From Sva-07 sp963747375 (GTDB lineage: Bacteria; Actinomycetota; Acidimicrobiia; Acidimicrobiales; Ilumatobacteraceae): a DNA stretch of 64,000 nucleotides. Shown here one piece after another: positions 19,571-29,741 of this stretch. Each line of letters opens with the position of its first letter. Position 1 is the first letter of the stretch. The position numbers were made by a program, and so were the translations under genes. Location of the stretch: positions 434,001 through 498,000 of the forward strand of contig CAVVFL010000002.1 in assembly GCA_963747375.1 (NCBI GenBank), given 5' to 3'. A model generated the notes under the pieces. It saw only the letters and a program-made list of their open reading frames with translations. It was not told the origin of the DNA and searched no databases.

Positions 19571-20154
19571 ATGGGTACCCGTGATCGGATTCTGGAGACG
19601 GCGCTCGACCTGTTCGGGTCGCGAGGGGTCGATGCGGTGTCGCTCGACGAGATCGCCCGTGCCGTCGGCGTTCGCAAGCAGACGGTGCTCTACTGGTTCG
19701 AATCGAAGGACGTCCTCATCGACGAGGTGCTCGCCGTCGCGGCGACCGAACTGGTGGTCGTCATCGACGCCGCGCTCCGGCGGCGCCCGACGATCCGCTC
19801 GATCGGATCGACGCCGTCGTGCGTGCCGTGTTCCGGCCCGCGGTGCGCCGACCGGCACTGCTCGGCCTGATCCGTGAGGTCAGCCGGCTCGAGTCCGAGC
19901 AGGCCGCGCGGTTGCGTGAACGGCTGCAGTCGCTCGTTGACCGCGCCGTCGGCTATCTCGCGGTCGAGATGGATGCCGGCCGCTTGCGCCAAGGTGATCC
20001 CGGCCTGATCGCAGCGCTCGGCTACGCCACCCTGACCGGCATCGCCACCGAGCCCGAAGCGCTTCGCGCCGTCGGCTGGCGACCCGACGCCGTCGGCCTG
20101 CGCCGCCTCCGCGACGAGCTCCGCGCCTTCCTCCGCGCCGCCCTGTCCCCCTGA
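19571..20154 (+). CDS. TetR-family transcriptional regulator, with a frame break
   Basis: DNA-binding repressor. The N-terminal helix-turn-helix is clear: RDRILETALDLFGSRGVD, then LDEIARAVGVRKQTVLYWF (to about residue 44). The C-terminal ligand domain continues in another frame from about 19790 (DRIDAVVRAVFRP). The shift here is two extra bases or one missing base in CCGGCGGCGCCC, unlike most breaks in the window. Corrected length is about 193 residues, normal for the family. Expected to repress itself and the divergent acyl-reductase operon through the palindrome at 19551. Confidence 0.85.
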
Positions 20155-20173
20155 GCGCATGAGCGTCGCCGGG

Positions 20174-21271
20174 TCAGTGTTTGGTGTTGCGGCGGCGGCG
20201 GGCGTGGCGTTCGAGGGCGAGGTCGACGAGGCGGTCGATCAGCTCGCTGTAGCTCAGGCCGGAATGGATCCACAGTTTGGGATACATCGAGATCGGCGTG
20301 AAGCCCGGCATGGTGTTGACCTCGTTGCACAGAAAGCCGCGGCCGTTGCCGTCGTCGTCCATCTCGTAGAAGAAGTCGACCCGGGCGAGTCCGTCGCATC
20401 GAAGGGCGCGGAACGTGTCGATCGCCAGCCGTCGGACCTCGTCGGCGGCTGCATCCGAGAGCGGTGCCGGGATGAGGAGTTGGGCGCCGTCGGTGACGTA
20501 CTTGTCCTCGTAGCTGTAGAACTCCTCGCCCGGAACGATCTCGCCGGGCACCGACGCCTGCGGATCGGTGGTGCCGAGCACGGCGACCTCGATCTCACGA
20601 CCGACGATCGCCTCCTCCACGACGATCATCTCGTCGTAGGTGAGCGCATGGTCGATCGCCTCGCGCAGGGCCTCGATGGTCGACGCCTTCGACACGCCGA
20701 CCGACGAGCCCATGTTGGCCGGCTTGACGAACAACGGAAGCCCCAGCTCGCCGACGAGTTGGGCAGGAAGCCCCGGGGTGATCTCGTGTTCGGCGAACGC
20801 CCGGTAGCGAGCCTGAGCGATGCCCGCCGCGGCGAGGACCTGCTTGGCCATCGCCTTGTCCATCGACACGGCGGACCCGAGGACGCCGCTGCCGACGTAG
20901 GCCACGTTGGCGAGGTCGAGCATGCCCTGCACCGTGCCGTCCTCGCCCAGCGGTCCGTGCAGGAGGGGCAACACGACCGTGATCTCGTCGGAATCGGCGG
21001 CGGCGGTCAGCATCGGGGTGGGCGACACGTTCGTGCCGGTCGGGTCGAGGCGTCCGGGGATCGAGTCGGGCCCGATGAGGAGAGCGGCCGCCGCGTGCTC
21101 GGCGAGCGCCCATTGGCCTTCGGTGGAGATGCCGACCGGGGTGATCCGGTATCGGTGTCGATCGGCGGCGCGCAGGACGTGCGCCGCGGTGGTGCACGAG
21201 ACGTCGTGTTCGGCCGATTCGCCACCGAACAGCACCACCAGATGAATCCGAGCATGCGGGTCGTCGGCCAT
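20174..21271 (-). CDS. ddl: D-alanine--D-alanine ligase
   Basis: ATP-grasp enzyme making the D-Ala-D-Ala dipeptide for peptidoglycan. It has the N-terminal LFGGESAEHDVS, the HGPLGEDGTVQG loop, the ATP-binding VKPANMGSSVGVSKA and the metal/substrate motif NEVNTMPGFTPISMYP. I chose the ATG at 21271 because it precedes the conserved strand at the expected distance; the frame stays open far upstream only through antisense sequence of the MurF gene. 365 residues, no break. Divergent from the MurF-like gene 24 bp away, so both may share a promoter region. Confidence 0.95.
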   Translation of the reverse strand: MADDPHARIHLVVLFGGESAEHDVSCTTAAHVLRAADRHRYRITPVGISTEGQWALAEHAAAALLIGPDSIPGRLDPTGTNVSPTPMLTAAADSDEITVVLPLLHGPLGEDGTVQGMLDLANVAYVGSGVLGSAVSMDKAMAKQVLAAAGIAQARYRAFAEHEITPGLPAQLVGELGLPLFVKPANMGSSVGVSKASTIEALREAIDHALTYDEMIVVEEAIVGREIEVAVLGTTDPQASVPGEIVPGEEFYSYEDKYVTDGAQLLIPAPLSDAAADEVRRLAIDTFRALRCDGLARVDFFYEMDDDGNGRGFLCNEVNTMPGFTPISMYPKLWIHSGLSYSELIDRLVDLALERHARRRRNTKH

Positions 21272-21295
21272 CGGCCCACGGTACCGTCGGCGTCC

Positions 21296-22597
21296 GTGAG
21301 GATTCGAGCATCCGAGGCCGCGGCGGGAATCGGTGGGCGCCTGATCGGGCCCGACGTCGAGTTCGACGGCGCCTCGTTCGATTCTCGTTCGACGCAGCCT
21401 GGTCAGCTCTTCGTGCCGATCGTCGCCGAGCGTGACGGCCACGAGTTCATCGGCACCGCACGCGAGGCGGGGGCCGCGGTGCACCTGACGAGCGAGCCCG
21501 ACCCGTACCGGCGCGACGGCACGGCCATCGAGGTGGCCGACACGGGGCTCGCGCTGCTCGCGCTCGCCGGATGGGCGCGCCGCCGTCTCGATGCCCGGGT
21601 CGTCGGCGTCACCGGCAGTGTCGGCAAGACGTCGACGAAGGACCTGATGGCGGCGGCCTGCGGCGCAGGGCGGCGCACCCGGGCGAATCGAACGCAGCTT
21701 CAACAACGACCAGGGGCTGCCGGTCACGATCCTGAACGCGCCCGACGACACCGAGGTGTTGATCCTCGAGATGGGAATGCGCGGGTTCGGGCACATCAGC
21801 CGGCTGTGTGAGGTCGCCCGGCCCGACATCGGTGTGGTCACCGTGGTCGGCGAAGCGCACACCGAACTCGTCGGTGGCATCGACGGTGTCGCACGGGCGA
21901 AGGGTGAACTGATCGAAGCGCTGCCCGCCTCGGGCACGGCGGTGCTGAACGCCGACGACCCGCGGGTCGCAGCGATGGCGGCGCGTACCGGGGCGAGTGT
22001 GATCACGTTCGGTGCCGCCGGCGACGTGCGCGTCAGCGACGTCGTGCTCGACGACGCGGCGATGGCCGGCTTCTCGGTCGACACGCCGTGGGGCAGCGGC
22101 CGGGTGCGCCTGGCGGTTCCCGGGCTCCACATGGTGACCAACGCGGCTGCGGCGATCGCCGTGGCCGGCATCGTCGGCGTCGACCTGGACGGCGGCCATC
22201 GACGCGCTGTCCACGGCGACCGTGTCGGGCATGCGGATGGAGGTGAGCACCGCGCCGAGCGGGGCCACGATCGTCGAACGACGCCTACAACGCCAACCCC
22301 ACCTCGATGCGTGCGGCACTCGATGCGCTCGCGGCGATGCGCGCCGACCGGCGTGTTGCGGTGCTCGGGCTGATGGGCGAGATCGGGGATCCCGAGCCGG
22401 CTCACCGTCGGATCGCCGGCCATGCCCACGAACTCGGGATCGAGCTGATCGTCGTGGGAACCGATCTCTACGGGCCTGCGCCGACCGACGACGTCCGATC
22501 CGCGATCGGCGATCTCGGTCCAGGCGTCGCCGTGCTCGTCAAGGCCAGCCGGTCGGCGGGCCTGGAGCGGGTGGTCGCCGAACTGCTCGCGGATTAG
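21296..22597 (+). CDS. murF: UDP-N-acetylmuramoyl-tripeptide--D-alanyl-D-alanine ligase (MurF), three frame breaks
   Basis: Adds D-Ala-D-Ala, the product of the divergent Ddl gene, to the UDP-MurNAc tripeptide. GTG start. Visible are the N-terminal SFDSRSTQPGQLFV, the P-loop GVTGSVGKTSTKD, the RSFNNDQG-like motif after the first break, LEMGMRGFGHI, and DAYNANPTSMRAAL followed by LGLMGEIGD. Breaks near 21687, 22193 and 22273 each equal one extra base. Corrected length about 432 residues. Ends in a 4-bp overlap with the convergent MFS gene. Confidence 0.9.
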
Positions 22598-23908
22598 AGC
22601 AGTCGAGTCGCGTTCGTGGGCGTCATCGGTTCGCCACCGTCCTCCTCGGGGAGGAACGCATCGGGCGGAAGTCGTCGGAGGTCGACCCACCACGCCAGGA
22701 ACAATGCGAACGCCGCGCCGAAGACGAGCACGGCTGCGCGCGCCCAGCCACTCGATGACCACACCGAACAGCAGGTTGCCGATCGGAACGGTGCCACCGA
22801 ACACCATGAACCACAGCGGCATCACCGAGGCCCGTTCGGTGTTCTTCATGTTCAGCTGGAGGGTCGTGGTGATGGCGGTCGCAGTCAGGAAGTAGAAGAA
22901 CCCGAGAATGAAGGCCACCGGGAACGCGGGCACGGGTCCACGAAGCAGCGCGAACACGGCGAGCGAGATCCCGAATCCGACGAAGCCCCGCACGATCAGC
23001 AGCTTGCGGTCGATGGTCGACAGGAACGTGCCGACCGAGATCGCGCCGAGGAACGCACCGGCGCCCCACACGGCGTAGAGCCAGCGGTACGTGGTGCTCG
23101 ACGGCGACACGTCGAGGTTGAGGCGCACGACCGACGGGAACAACCCGATGTAGACGAGGCTGAACAACGAGAACAGGAACATGCCGAGCAGCAGTCGACT
23201 CAGCACCTTGCGATGCCGGGCGATCGTGAGGCCCGTCAGCAGGCTGCGCCAGCCCCTGGCGGTGTTCCCGCTGCGGACGTCGGGCATCCGGACGATGAGC
23301 AGCGCGCCGATGAAGAAGAGATAGGTCGCGGCGTTGACGAGGAAGATGCCCGACACGCTGAGCCCGGCCACGGCGAGGATGGCGGCGAGGACCGGTCCCA
23401 CGACTCGGGTGCCGTTGATCATCGCCGAGTTGAGGCTGATCGCCCCGGGAAGATCCTGGCGGTGCACGAGCAGCGGCATCGACGACTGGAAGGCCGGTGC
23501 GTTGAGCGCATTGGCGATGCCGATGCCGAGCTGCGCGGCGAAGATCGTCCACAGCGGATGGTCGCCCGCGACGAAGAAGGCGATCGCGACGGTGAGCACG
23601 ACGGAGGCACTCTGCATCGTCAGCTGCAGCTTCTGTTTCGACACGCGGTCGGCGAGCACGCCGCCGGGGATCGACAGGAAGAGCAGCGGGCCGAGTTGCA
23701 TGAACACCATCAGGCCCACGAGCGCCGGTCGGCCGGTGCGATCGTCGATGTAGGCGGGCAGCGTGAAGTTCTGCATCCACGTGCCGATGTTCGACAGCGC
23801 CAGGCCGATGAAGATGATCCGGAATCCCCGGTACGAGAACGCCGCCCGAGCAGTGCCGGGCGTGTGGTCGTGCTGTGGCTCGACGTCGATTTCGGAGGGA
23901 GTCGTCAT
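22594..23908 (-). CDS. MFS transporter, one frame break
   Basis: Major facilitator, likely an exporter of the DHA3/enterobactin-exporter type. The N-terminal half shows ALSNIGTWMQN and PGGVLADRVSKQKL, matching the TM2-3 loop of that branch, and about 11-12 hydrophobic segments are present. A +1 break near 22739 joins the main frame to the C-terminal tail AAVLVFGAAFALFLAWW and a soluble end. Corrected length about 437 residues. Without correction the frame reads through antisense MurF and Ddl for 1244 codons, which is an artefact. Substrate not predictable. Confidence 0.85.
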
Positions 23909-23963
23909 CTGGGGAGGGGGCGGGCCTTGACCCGTGGGTCAAGTTAGCGCTGAGGGTCGCGGT

Positions 23964-25103
23964 TCAGCGGAACTGGCGGAAGCAGGTGCGGATGTCGTCG
24001 ACGTACAGATCGGGTACCTCGAACGCCGCGAAGTGACCGCCCTTGGGCTGTTCCTGCCAGTGGCGGATGTCGGTGAAGGAGTCCTCGACCCATGCCCGCA
24101 CCGGGGGCACGATCTCCTTCGGGTACACGGTGAACCCCGACGGGATGGTGACCGGCGCAGGTCGTGGGCCGCGACCGAAGCTCTCCCAGTAGATGCGCGC
24201 CGACGAGGCGCCGTTGCCGTTGATCCAGTAGAGCATGATGTTGTCGAGCAGTTCGTCGCGGGTCAGCACGTGCTCTGGGTGGCCGTCGCAGTCCATCCAG
24301 GCCCAGAACTTCTCGAGGATCCATGCTGCCTGGGCCGCGGGCGAGTCGACGAGCCCGTAGCCGATCGACTGTGGGCGTGTTGCCTGTTCCTTCGAGTAGC
24401 CGGAATCCCACTCGTCGTAGAACGTCGAGCCCTTCGAGCGCTCGCTGCTCCTCAGCGGTCGGCTCACCGTCGAGCTTCGGTCGCGCACCCATCGCCAGGG
24501 TGACGTGGATGGCGGCGCAGTGGTCGATGTCGGTGCCACCGATCACGGTGGTCACGGCGGAACCCCAGTCGCCGCCCTGCGCGACGTACCGGTCGTAGCC
24601 GAGGTCGGCCATCAGCTGCGCGAACGCCGCAGCCGATCTCGCTGGACACCCCATCCAGTGTCGAGCGGCTTGCCGGAGAACCCGAAGCCCGGAAGCGAGG
24701 GGGCGACGACGTGGAAGGCGTCGTCGGCGTCGCCGCCGTGAGCGGTCGGGTCGGTGAGCGGTTCGATCACCTTGTGGAACTCGACGATCGATCCGGGCCA
24801 GCCGTGGGTGATCAGCAGTGGCATCGCGTCGGGGTGCGGTGAGCGGGCGTGCACGAAGTGCAGCCCGGGCTCGGCGAGGCCCTCGACCGGCGTCGTGAAC
24901 TGGTCGAAACGGTTGAGCAGCGCCTCGCGGGCTCGCCAGTCGTAGCCGTCGGCCCAGTACTCGCACACCTCCTGCACGTAGGCGAGCGGCGTGCCCTGCG
25001 ACCAGTCGTCGACGAGTTCGCGCTCCGGCCAGCGCGTGTTGCGCAGCCGCACCACGAGATCGTCGAGGACGTCCTGAGCAACATCGATGGTGAACGGCTC
25101 CAT
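23964..25103 (-). CDS. Epoxide hydrolase (EphX-type alpha/beta hydrolase), two frame breaks
   Basis: Opens epoxides to diols. It begins with the EHN domain (VRLRNTRWPE), then the oxyanion loop THGWPGS, the nucleophile aspartate in QGGDWGSAV and a C-terminal part with YTRG-like IYWESFG and a final catalytic histidine in GGHFAAFE. Breaks near 24640 (two extra or one missing base) and 24427 (one extra base). Corrected length about 380 residues, normal for bacterial EHN-type hydrolases. The leader holds the long palindrome at 25129. Confidence 0.87.
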
Positions 25104-25128
25104 CTCTCGACCCTACGCCCCCGCCCAC

Positions 25129-25185
25129 CCCCGAAATTCTCCTGGCGGTGCGCGCTCAGCGCGCACCCGGAGGAGAATTTCGGGG
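25129..25185. repeat. 57-bp intergenic palindrome
   Basis: Two 28-nt arms around a single C, matching except for 3 adjacent bases. Ends are CCCCGAAATTC and GAATTTCGGGG, and the centre is GCGCTCAGCGC. The element ends exactly at the stop codon of the neighbouring gene (25186). Ends and centre are shared with the palindrome at 36285, so both are probably copies of one mobile or REP-like element; a terminator function is possible. Confidence 0.85.
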
Positions 25186-25977
25186 TTATTGGCGGGGTGG
25201 GGGGCCGTCGGAGGGTGGGCCGGCGAAGAGTTGGGCCTTCTCCATCCAGTCGCGAGCGGATGCGCCGTCCACCACGAGGGCGGTGTCGTCGACGTGGCGC
25301 CGCTGGGTGGTGACGAGGCAGAAGTCGAGCGCCGGACCCACGACCGACTCGGCGGCGTCGTCGGGCCCGAAGTTCCACGTGTCACCCGAGGGCGCACTGA
25401 GCTCGACACGAACCGGCGTCGACGGCACGTCGAGCCCGCGGTTGATGTACGTCCACCCGCGAGTGATGAAGCCGAGCTGCGAGATGTGTCGGAGTCGATC
25501 GGTCGGCTCCCGAGTCGCCCCGATCGCGTCGATGACGTCCTGGCCGTGGGCCCAGGCCTCCATCAGGCGGGCGGTGAGGAACGACTTCGATCCCATCGAT
25601 GGCCCGTACCACGCGACCCGGCTGTCGTTGGCCAGCGTCGCCGCGGCCGACGCGAGCGCGTCGCGGTTCGAGCGCCACGCGGCCAGGAGATCATCGGGCG
25701 TCAGTGCGCGGAACGTGCCGAGCGTGATGTCGTCGGCCGACTGGCCGGTGGTGCCTGCACCGAGCAGCATGTTCATCTGATCCGTGAAGCCGTCCGGATC
25801 GGCGATCGCCAGCGCCGCCATTCCGTCGAAGTAGGTGAGGTGCCCGATCTGGTCAGCGACGTTCCAGCCGGGGCTGGGCGTGGGCAGCTGCCACTGCTCG
25901 GGCGTCATCGACGCCACGACGTCGTCGAGGCTGCGCTGTTCGGCCACGAGGTCGGCGAGTACGTCTGCAACATCCAT
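25186..25977 (-). CDS. TIGR03084-type / DinB-maleylpyruvate-isomerase-fold protein
   Basis: 263-residue protein with the DinB/maleylpyruvate isomerase four-helix start: LADLVAEQRSLDDVVASM, PSPGWNVADQIGHLTYFD with a conserved histidine, and MEAWAHGQDVIDAIG with a second histidine. These histidines usually bind a metal. The ATG at 25977 places the family start correctly; upstream in-frame codons are not conserved-looking. Members may act in thiol-dependent (mycothiol) chemistry; the reaction here is unknown. Divergent from the carboxylase operon with a 76-bp gap. Confidence 0.8.
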   Translation of the reverse strand: MDVADVLADLVAEQRSLDDVVASMTPEQWQLPTPSPGWNVADQIGHLTYFDGMAALAIADPDGFTDQMNMLLGAGTTGQSADDITLGTFRALTPDDLLAAWRSNRDALASAAATLANDSRVAWYGPSMGSKSFLTARLMEAWAHGQDVIDAIGATREPTDRLRHISQLGFITRGWTYINRGLDVPSTPVRVELSAPSGDTWNFGPDDAAESVVGPALDFCLVTTQRRHVDDTALVVDGASARDWMEKAQLFAGPPSDGPPPRQ

Positions 25978-26053
25978 GCGCCAGGTGTACCCGATCGGTC
26001 GTGCGAGTTGCGGCTCGGAGCCTCGGTGCTCGCCTCCACTACGGTGATCGATC

Positions 26054-27658
26054 GTGACCATCGGCACCGTCATCCGCAGTCGACTCGACACGAAGTCCGA
26101 CGAGTACCGGGCCAATCTCGTCGAGATGCAGCTGCTCTGGGACGGCGTCGCGACGGAACTGGCGTCGGTTCCGACCATCGGCGGGCAGCGCTACGTCGAC
26201 CGTCACCGCACCCGCGGGAAGATGCTCGTGCGGGAGCGGATCGAGGCGCTCGTCGACCCCGACACCCCGTTTCTCGAACTGAGCCCGCTCGCCGGATGGG
26301 GAACCCAGGATCCGGTCGGCGTCGGCAGTTGCACCGGCATCGGCATCGTCGAGGGCGTCGAGTGCGCGATCTCCGGATCCGACATGACCTATCGCGGTGG
26401 CTCGGGGAATCCGACCACCTGGAAGAAGGGGTCGCGCTTCCACGAGATCGCCCGCGAGAACCGGCTGCCGGTGATCATCCTCAACGAGTCGGCCGGAGCC
26501 GACCTGCCGCGACAGGCCGATCTGTTCATCCAGGGCGGCGCCAGCTTCAAGGACCTCACGCAGTTGTCGAAGCTCGGGATCCCGTCGATCACGATGGCGT
26601 TCGGTCCGAACACCGCCGGCGGCGCGTACACGCCCGGGATGAGCGACTACACGGTCTTCGTCAAGGGCAAGGGCACCGCGTATCTCGGCGGACCGCCACT
26701 CGTGAAGATGGCGATCGACGAGATCGTCGACGAGGAGACGCTCGGTGGTGCCGAGATGCACTCGCGAACGAGCGGCCTGTCCGACTACCTCGCCGTCGAC
26801 GAGATGGACGCGATTCGCATCACGCGCAGCATCGTTCGCCATCTGCGCTGGAACAAGCTCGGGCCGGGCGCGACCGAACCCGACGATCCGCCGCTGTACG
26901 ACCCGGCCGAGCTGCTCGGGTGCGCGTCGGCCGACGTCCGCATTCCGTTCGACATCCGTGAGGTGCTCGCCCGGCTGCTCGACGGCAGCCGGTTCGAGGA
27001 GTTCAAGCCGCTCTACGGCGACAAGATCGTGTGCGGGTGGGGCTCGATCCACGGATTCCCCGTCGGCATCCTCGGCAACAACGGGATCCTGTTCTCGGAG
27101 GAGGCGTCGAAGGCGGCGCAGTTCATCCAGCTGTGCAACAAGCGCGACATCCCGCTGGCGTTCCTGCACAACATCACCGGGTTCATGGTCGGCTCGAAGG
27201 CCGAGCAGGGCGGCATCATCCGCAACGGCGCCAAGCTGATCAACGCCGTGTCGAACTCGACGGTGCCGCACTTCAACCTGATGGTCGGCGCCAGCTACGG
27301 CGCCGGGAACTACGGGATGGCGGGCAAGGCGTACAACCCCCGGTTCATCTTCAGCTGGCCGAATCACCGCGTCGCCGTGATGGGGCCGAAACAGTTGGCG
27401 GGGGTGATGGAGATCGTGGCCCGCAACGCGGCCGCGGGTCGGGGGATCGACATCGACGAGGAGGCGCTGGCTGCACAGACGGCCGGGCTCGAAGCGCAGA
27501 TCGAGCACGAGTCGACGGCGCTGTACTCGACGGGCCGGCTGTGGGACGACGGGATCATCCACCCGGCCGACTCCCGCACGGTGATGGGCATGGCGTTGTC
27601 GGCCGTGCACAGCAACGTGGTGCAGGGCGCCACCGAGTACGGCGTGTGGAGGCACTGA
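26054..27658 (+). CDS. Acyl-CoA carboxylase, beta (carboxyltransferase) subunit
   Basis: Transfers CO2 from carboxybiotin to an acyl-CoA. 534 residues, unbroken. Motifs include KMLVRERIEALVDPD, the oxyanion loops GGAYTPGMSDY and AYLGGPPLVKMA, and the C-terminal HNITGFMVGSKAEQGGI and ISWPNHR-like FSWPNHRVAVMG. These match the methylcrotonyl/geranyl-CoA carboxylase branch (MccB, AtuC) better than propionyl-CoA carboxylase. GTG start. Overlaps the alpha-subunit start by one base (TGATG). Acyl substrate is inference. Confidence 0.9.
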   Translation: MTIGTVIRSRLDTKSDEYRANLVEMQLLWDGVATELASVPTIGGQRYVDRHRTRGKMLVRERIEALVDPDTPFLELSPLAGWGTQDPVGVGSCTGIGIVEGVECAISGSDMTYRGGSGNPTTWKKGSRFHEIARENRLPVIILNESAGADLPRQADLFIQGGASFKDLTQLSKLGIPSITMAFGPNTAGGAYTPGMSDYTVFVKGKGTAYLGGPPLVKMAIDEIVDEETLGGAEMHSRTSGLSDYLAVDEMDAIRITRSIVRHLRWNKLGPGATEPDDPPLYDPAELLGCASADVRIPFDIREVLARLLDGSRFEEFKPLYGDKIVCGWGSIHGFPVGILGNNGILFSEEASKAAQFIQLCNKRDIPLAFLHNITGFMVGSKAEQGGIIRNGAKLINAVSNSTVPHFNLMVGASYGAGNYGMAGKAYNPRFIFSWPNHRVAVMGPKQLAGVMEIVARNAAAGRGIDIDEEALAAQTAGLEAQIEHESTALYSTGRLWDDGIIHPADSRTVMGMALSAVHSNVVQGATEYGVWRH

Positions 27659-29741
27659 TGCACATCACCCGCCTCCTCATCGCCAACCGCGGCGAGATCG
27701 CCGTGCGTATCGCCCGCACTGCGAATCGCCTGGGCATCGACACCGTCGGCGTGTACTCGGAGCCCGACCGCAACGCACTCGCACGTCGATTCGGTCGATG
27801 TCGCCATCGCTCTCGGCGGTTCGACACCGGCCGAGTCGTACCTGCGCGGCGACGCCGTCATCGCCGCGGCGCTGGCAACCGGCGCCGACGCGATCCATCC
27901 CGGCTACGGCTTCCTCGCCGAGAACGCTGCGTTCGCGCAGGCGGTGATCGACGCCGGCCTCGTGTGGGTCGGCCCGACGCCGGAACAGGTGACGCTGCTC
28001 GGCGACAAGGTGGCGGCAAAGCGCGCGGCACTCGAAGCGGGTGTGCCCGACCACGTCGATGATCGAGGTGGTCGACGGTCGATGTCGACGGCGACGGTCA
28101 CCTACCCGGCGCTCGTGAAGGCCGCCGCCGGTGGTGGCGGGCGGGGGATGCGCGTGGTGCGCAGCGCCGATCAACTCGACGACGCGCGTTGCCGCCGCAT
28201 CACGCGAAGCGCTGTCGGCGTTCGGTGACGGAGCCGTGTTCATCGAGCCGTATCTCGAACGTGGCCGTCACGTCGAGGTCCAGATCATGGGCGACCGCCA
28301 CGGCAACGTGGTGCATCTCGGTGAGCGCGAGTGCTCGATCCAGCGTCGCAACCAGAAGGTCGTCGAGGAGTCACCCTCGGCGGGCATCACGCCGGAGGTC
28401 CGAGCGGCGCTGTGCGACGGCGCCGTGGCGCTCGCCCGTCACGTGGGCTACGAGGGTGCCGGCACGGTCGAGTTCATGGTCGGCGCACCGACCGGCGACG
28501 ATCACGTTCCTCGAGGTGAACACCCGCCTCCAGGTCGAGCACCCGGTGACCGAGGCGGTGACCGGACTCGACCTCGTCGAGATGCAATTGCGCGTCGCCG
28601 CCGGCGAACCGCTGCCGATCACGCAGGACGACGTCTGGATCACCGGTCATGCGATCGAGGTCCGCGTGGTCGCGGAGGATCCCGCCGACCGGCTGGATGC
28701 CGTCGACGGGTCGGATCGATCGATTCGGCGTCGGCGACGGCGTGCGCGTCGACACGGGCGTGCGCGACGGCTCGGAGATCTCGTCCGACTACGACTCGCT
28801 CGTCGCCAAGGTGATCGCCCACGCGCCGACGCGCGACGGGTGCTGCACGCCGGCTCGCCCGGGCGCTGCGTGCCGCGCAGATCACCGGAATCCGCACGAA
28901 CGTCGACTCGCTCATCGCGATCCTCGGCGAGCCCGACTTCCTCGCCGCCGACACGCCCACCACGTACCTCGACGAGCACCCGGAGGTGCTCGCCGCAGTC
29001 GGTCCGAGCGGCGACGACCGCGTGGCGCTCCTGCTCGGCGCCGTCTTCGCGCTCGAGTTCGAGCACCGCTCGAATGATCGGGCGACGCCGTTCGCCCCGT
29101 CGGGGTGGCGCAACCTTCGGACACAGGGTCAGCGCCAGGTGTGGCTCGAGGTGACGGGCGAGCACCTGCACGTCGAGTACACGATGGCGCAGTCGTGGCA
29201 ACCCGGTGGGCGCCCGCTCGGGTCGGCGACGGTCCGGCTCGGCCCGTGGCCCGAGCCGGACGAACTCGGTGCGCTGGGCGCGGATGATCGTCCCGAGCTC
29301 CATGTACGCCTGCTCGAACGAGGTAGCGGTCACCAGACCATCGAGGTCGACGGCCGGCGCCAGGCGGTGCACACCGAGGTCGTCCATCCGGCCCTCGGCC
29401 TCGACGACGACGGGATCGGATCGGTCACGGTGCACGTGCGGAGTTCGGCCGGTGCGCTCACGCTGACGCGAGCACCCAAATTCCTGCTCCACGACGCCGA
29501 GTCGGCCACCGGTGGCCCCATCAGCCCGCTGCCGGGAACCGTGATCGCGGTGCACGTCGCCGCAGGCGACTCCGTCGTCGACGGCCAGCTGCTCATGGTG
29601 GTGGAGGCGATGAAGATGGAGCACAAGATCGTCGCCTCCGGCGATGCGATCGTGACCGCGGTCCGGTTCGCGGTCGGCGACCGGGTCGACACCGGCGAGC
29701 TGCTCGTTGCGCTCGAACATCCGGAGGGTGAGGCATCGTGA
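27658..29741 (+). CDS. Acyl-CoA carboxylase, alpha subunit (biotin carboxylase + biotinyl domain), eight frame breaks
   Basis: ATP-dependent carboxylation of biotin. Pieces in successive frames give a complete protein: LIANRGEIAVRIARTANRLG, AIHPGYGFLAENA, the ATP-grasp loop KAAAGGGGRGMR, GERECSIQRRNQKVVEESPS, EVNTRLQVEHPVTEAVTGLD, GHAIEVRV, then a linker and a C-terminal biotinyl domain with the lysine in EAMKMEHK. Breaks near 27782, 28050, 28075, 28095, 28190, 28500, 28712 and 28842 each equal one extra base. Both neighbours are intact, so sequence error is likelier than decay. Corrected length about 690 residues. Confidence 0.88.

Noticed and set aside
20174..23908. A 1244-codon open frame on the minus strand
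   Set aside because: It joins the MFS gene, antisense MurF sequence and Ddl. Homology shows two separate genes; the middle is an antisense shadow opened by high GC and a +1 break.
27658..29741. Programmed +1 frameshifting as an explanation of the repeated breaks
   Set aside because: Eight events in one gene without a shared slippery sequence, and similar breaks in unrelated genes and a transposase, fit sequence error better.
27658..29741. Calling the biotin carboxylase a pseudogene
   Set aside because: All conserved motifs survive across frames with no stop or substitution damage, and both operon partners are intact.
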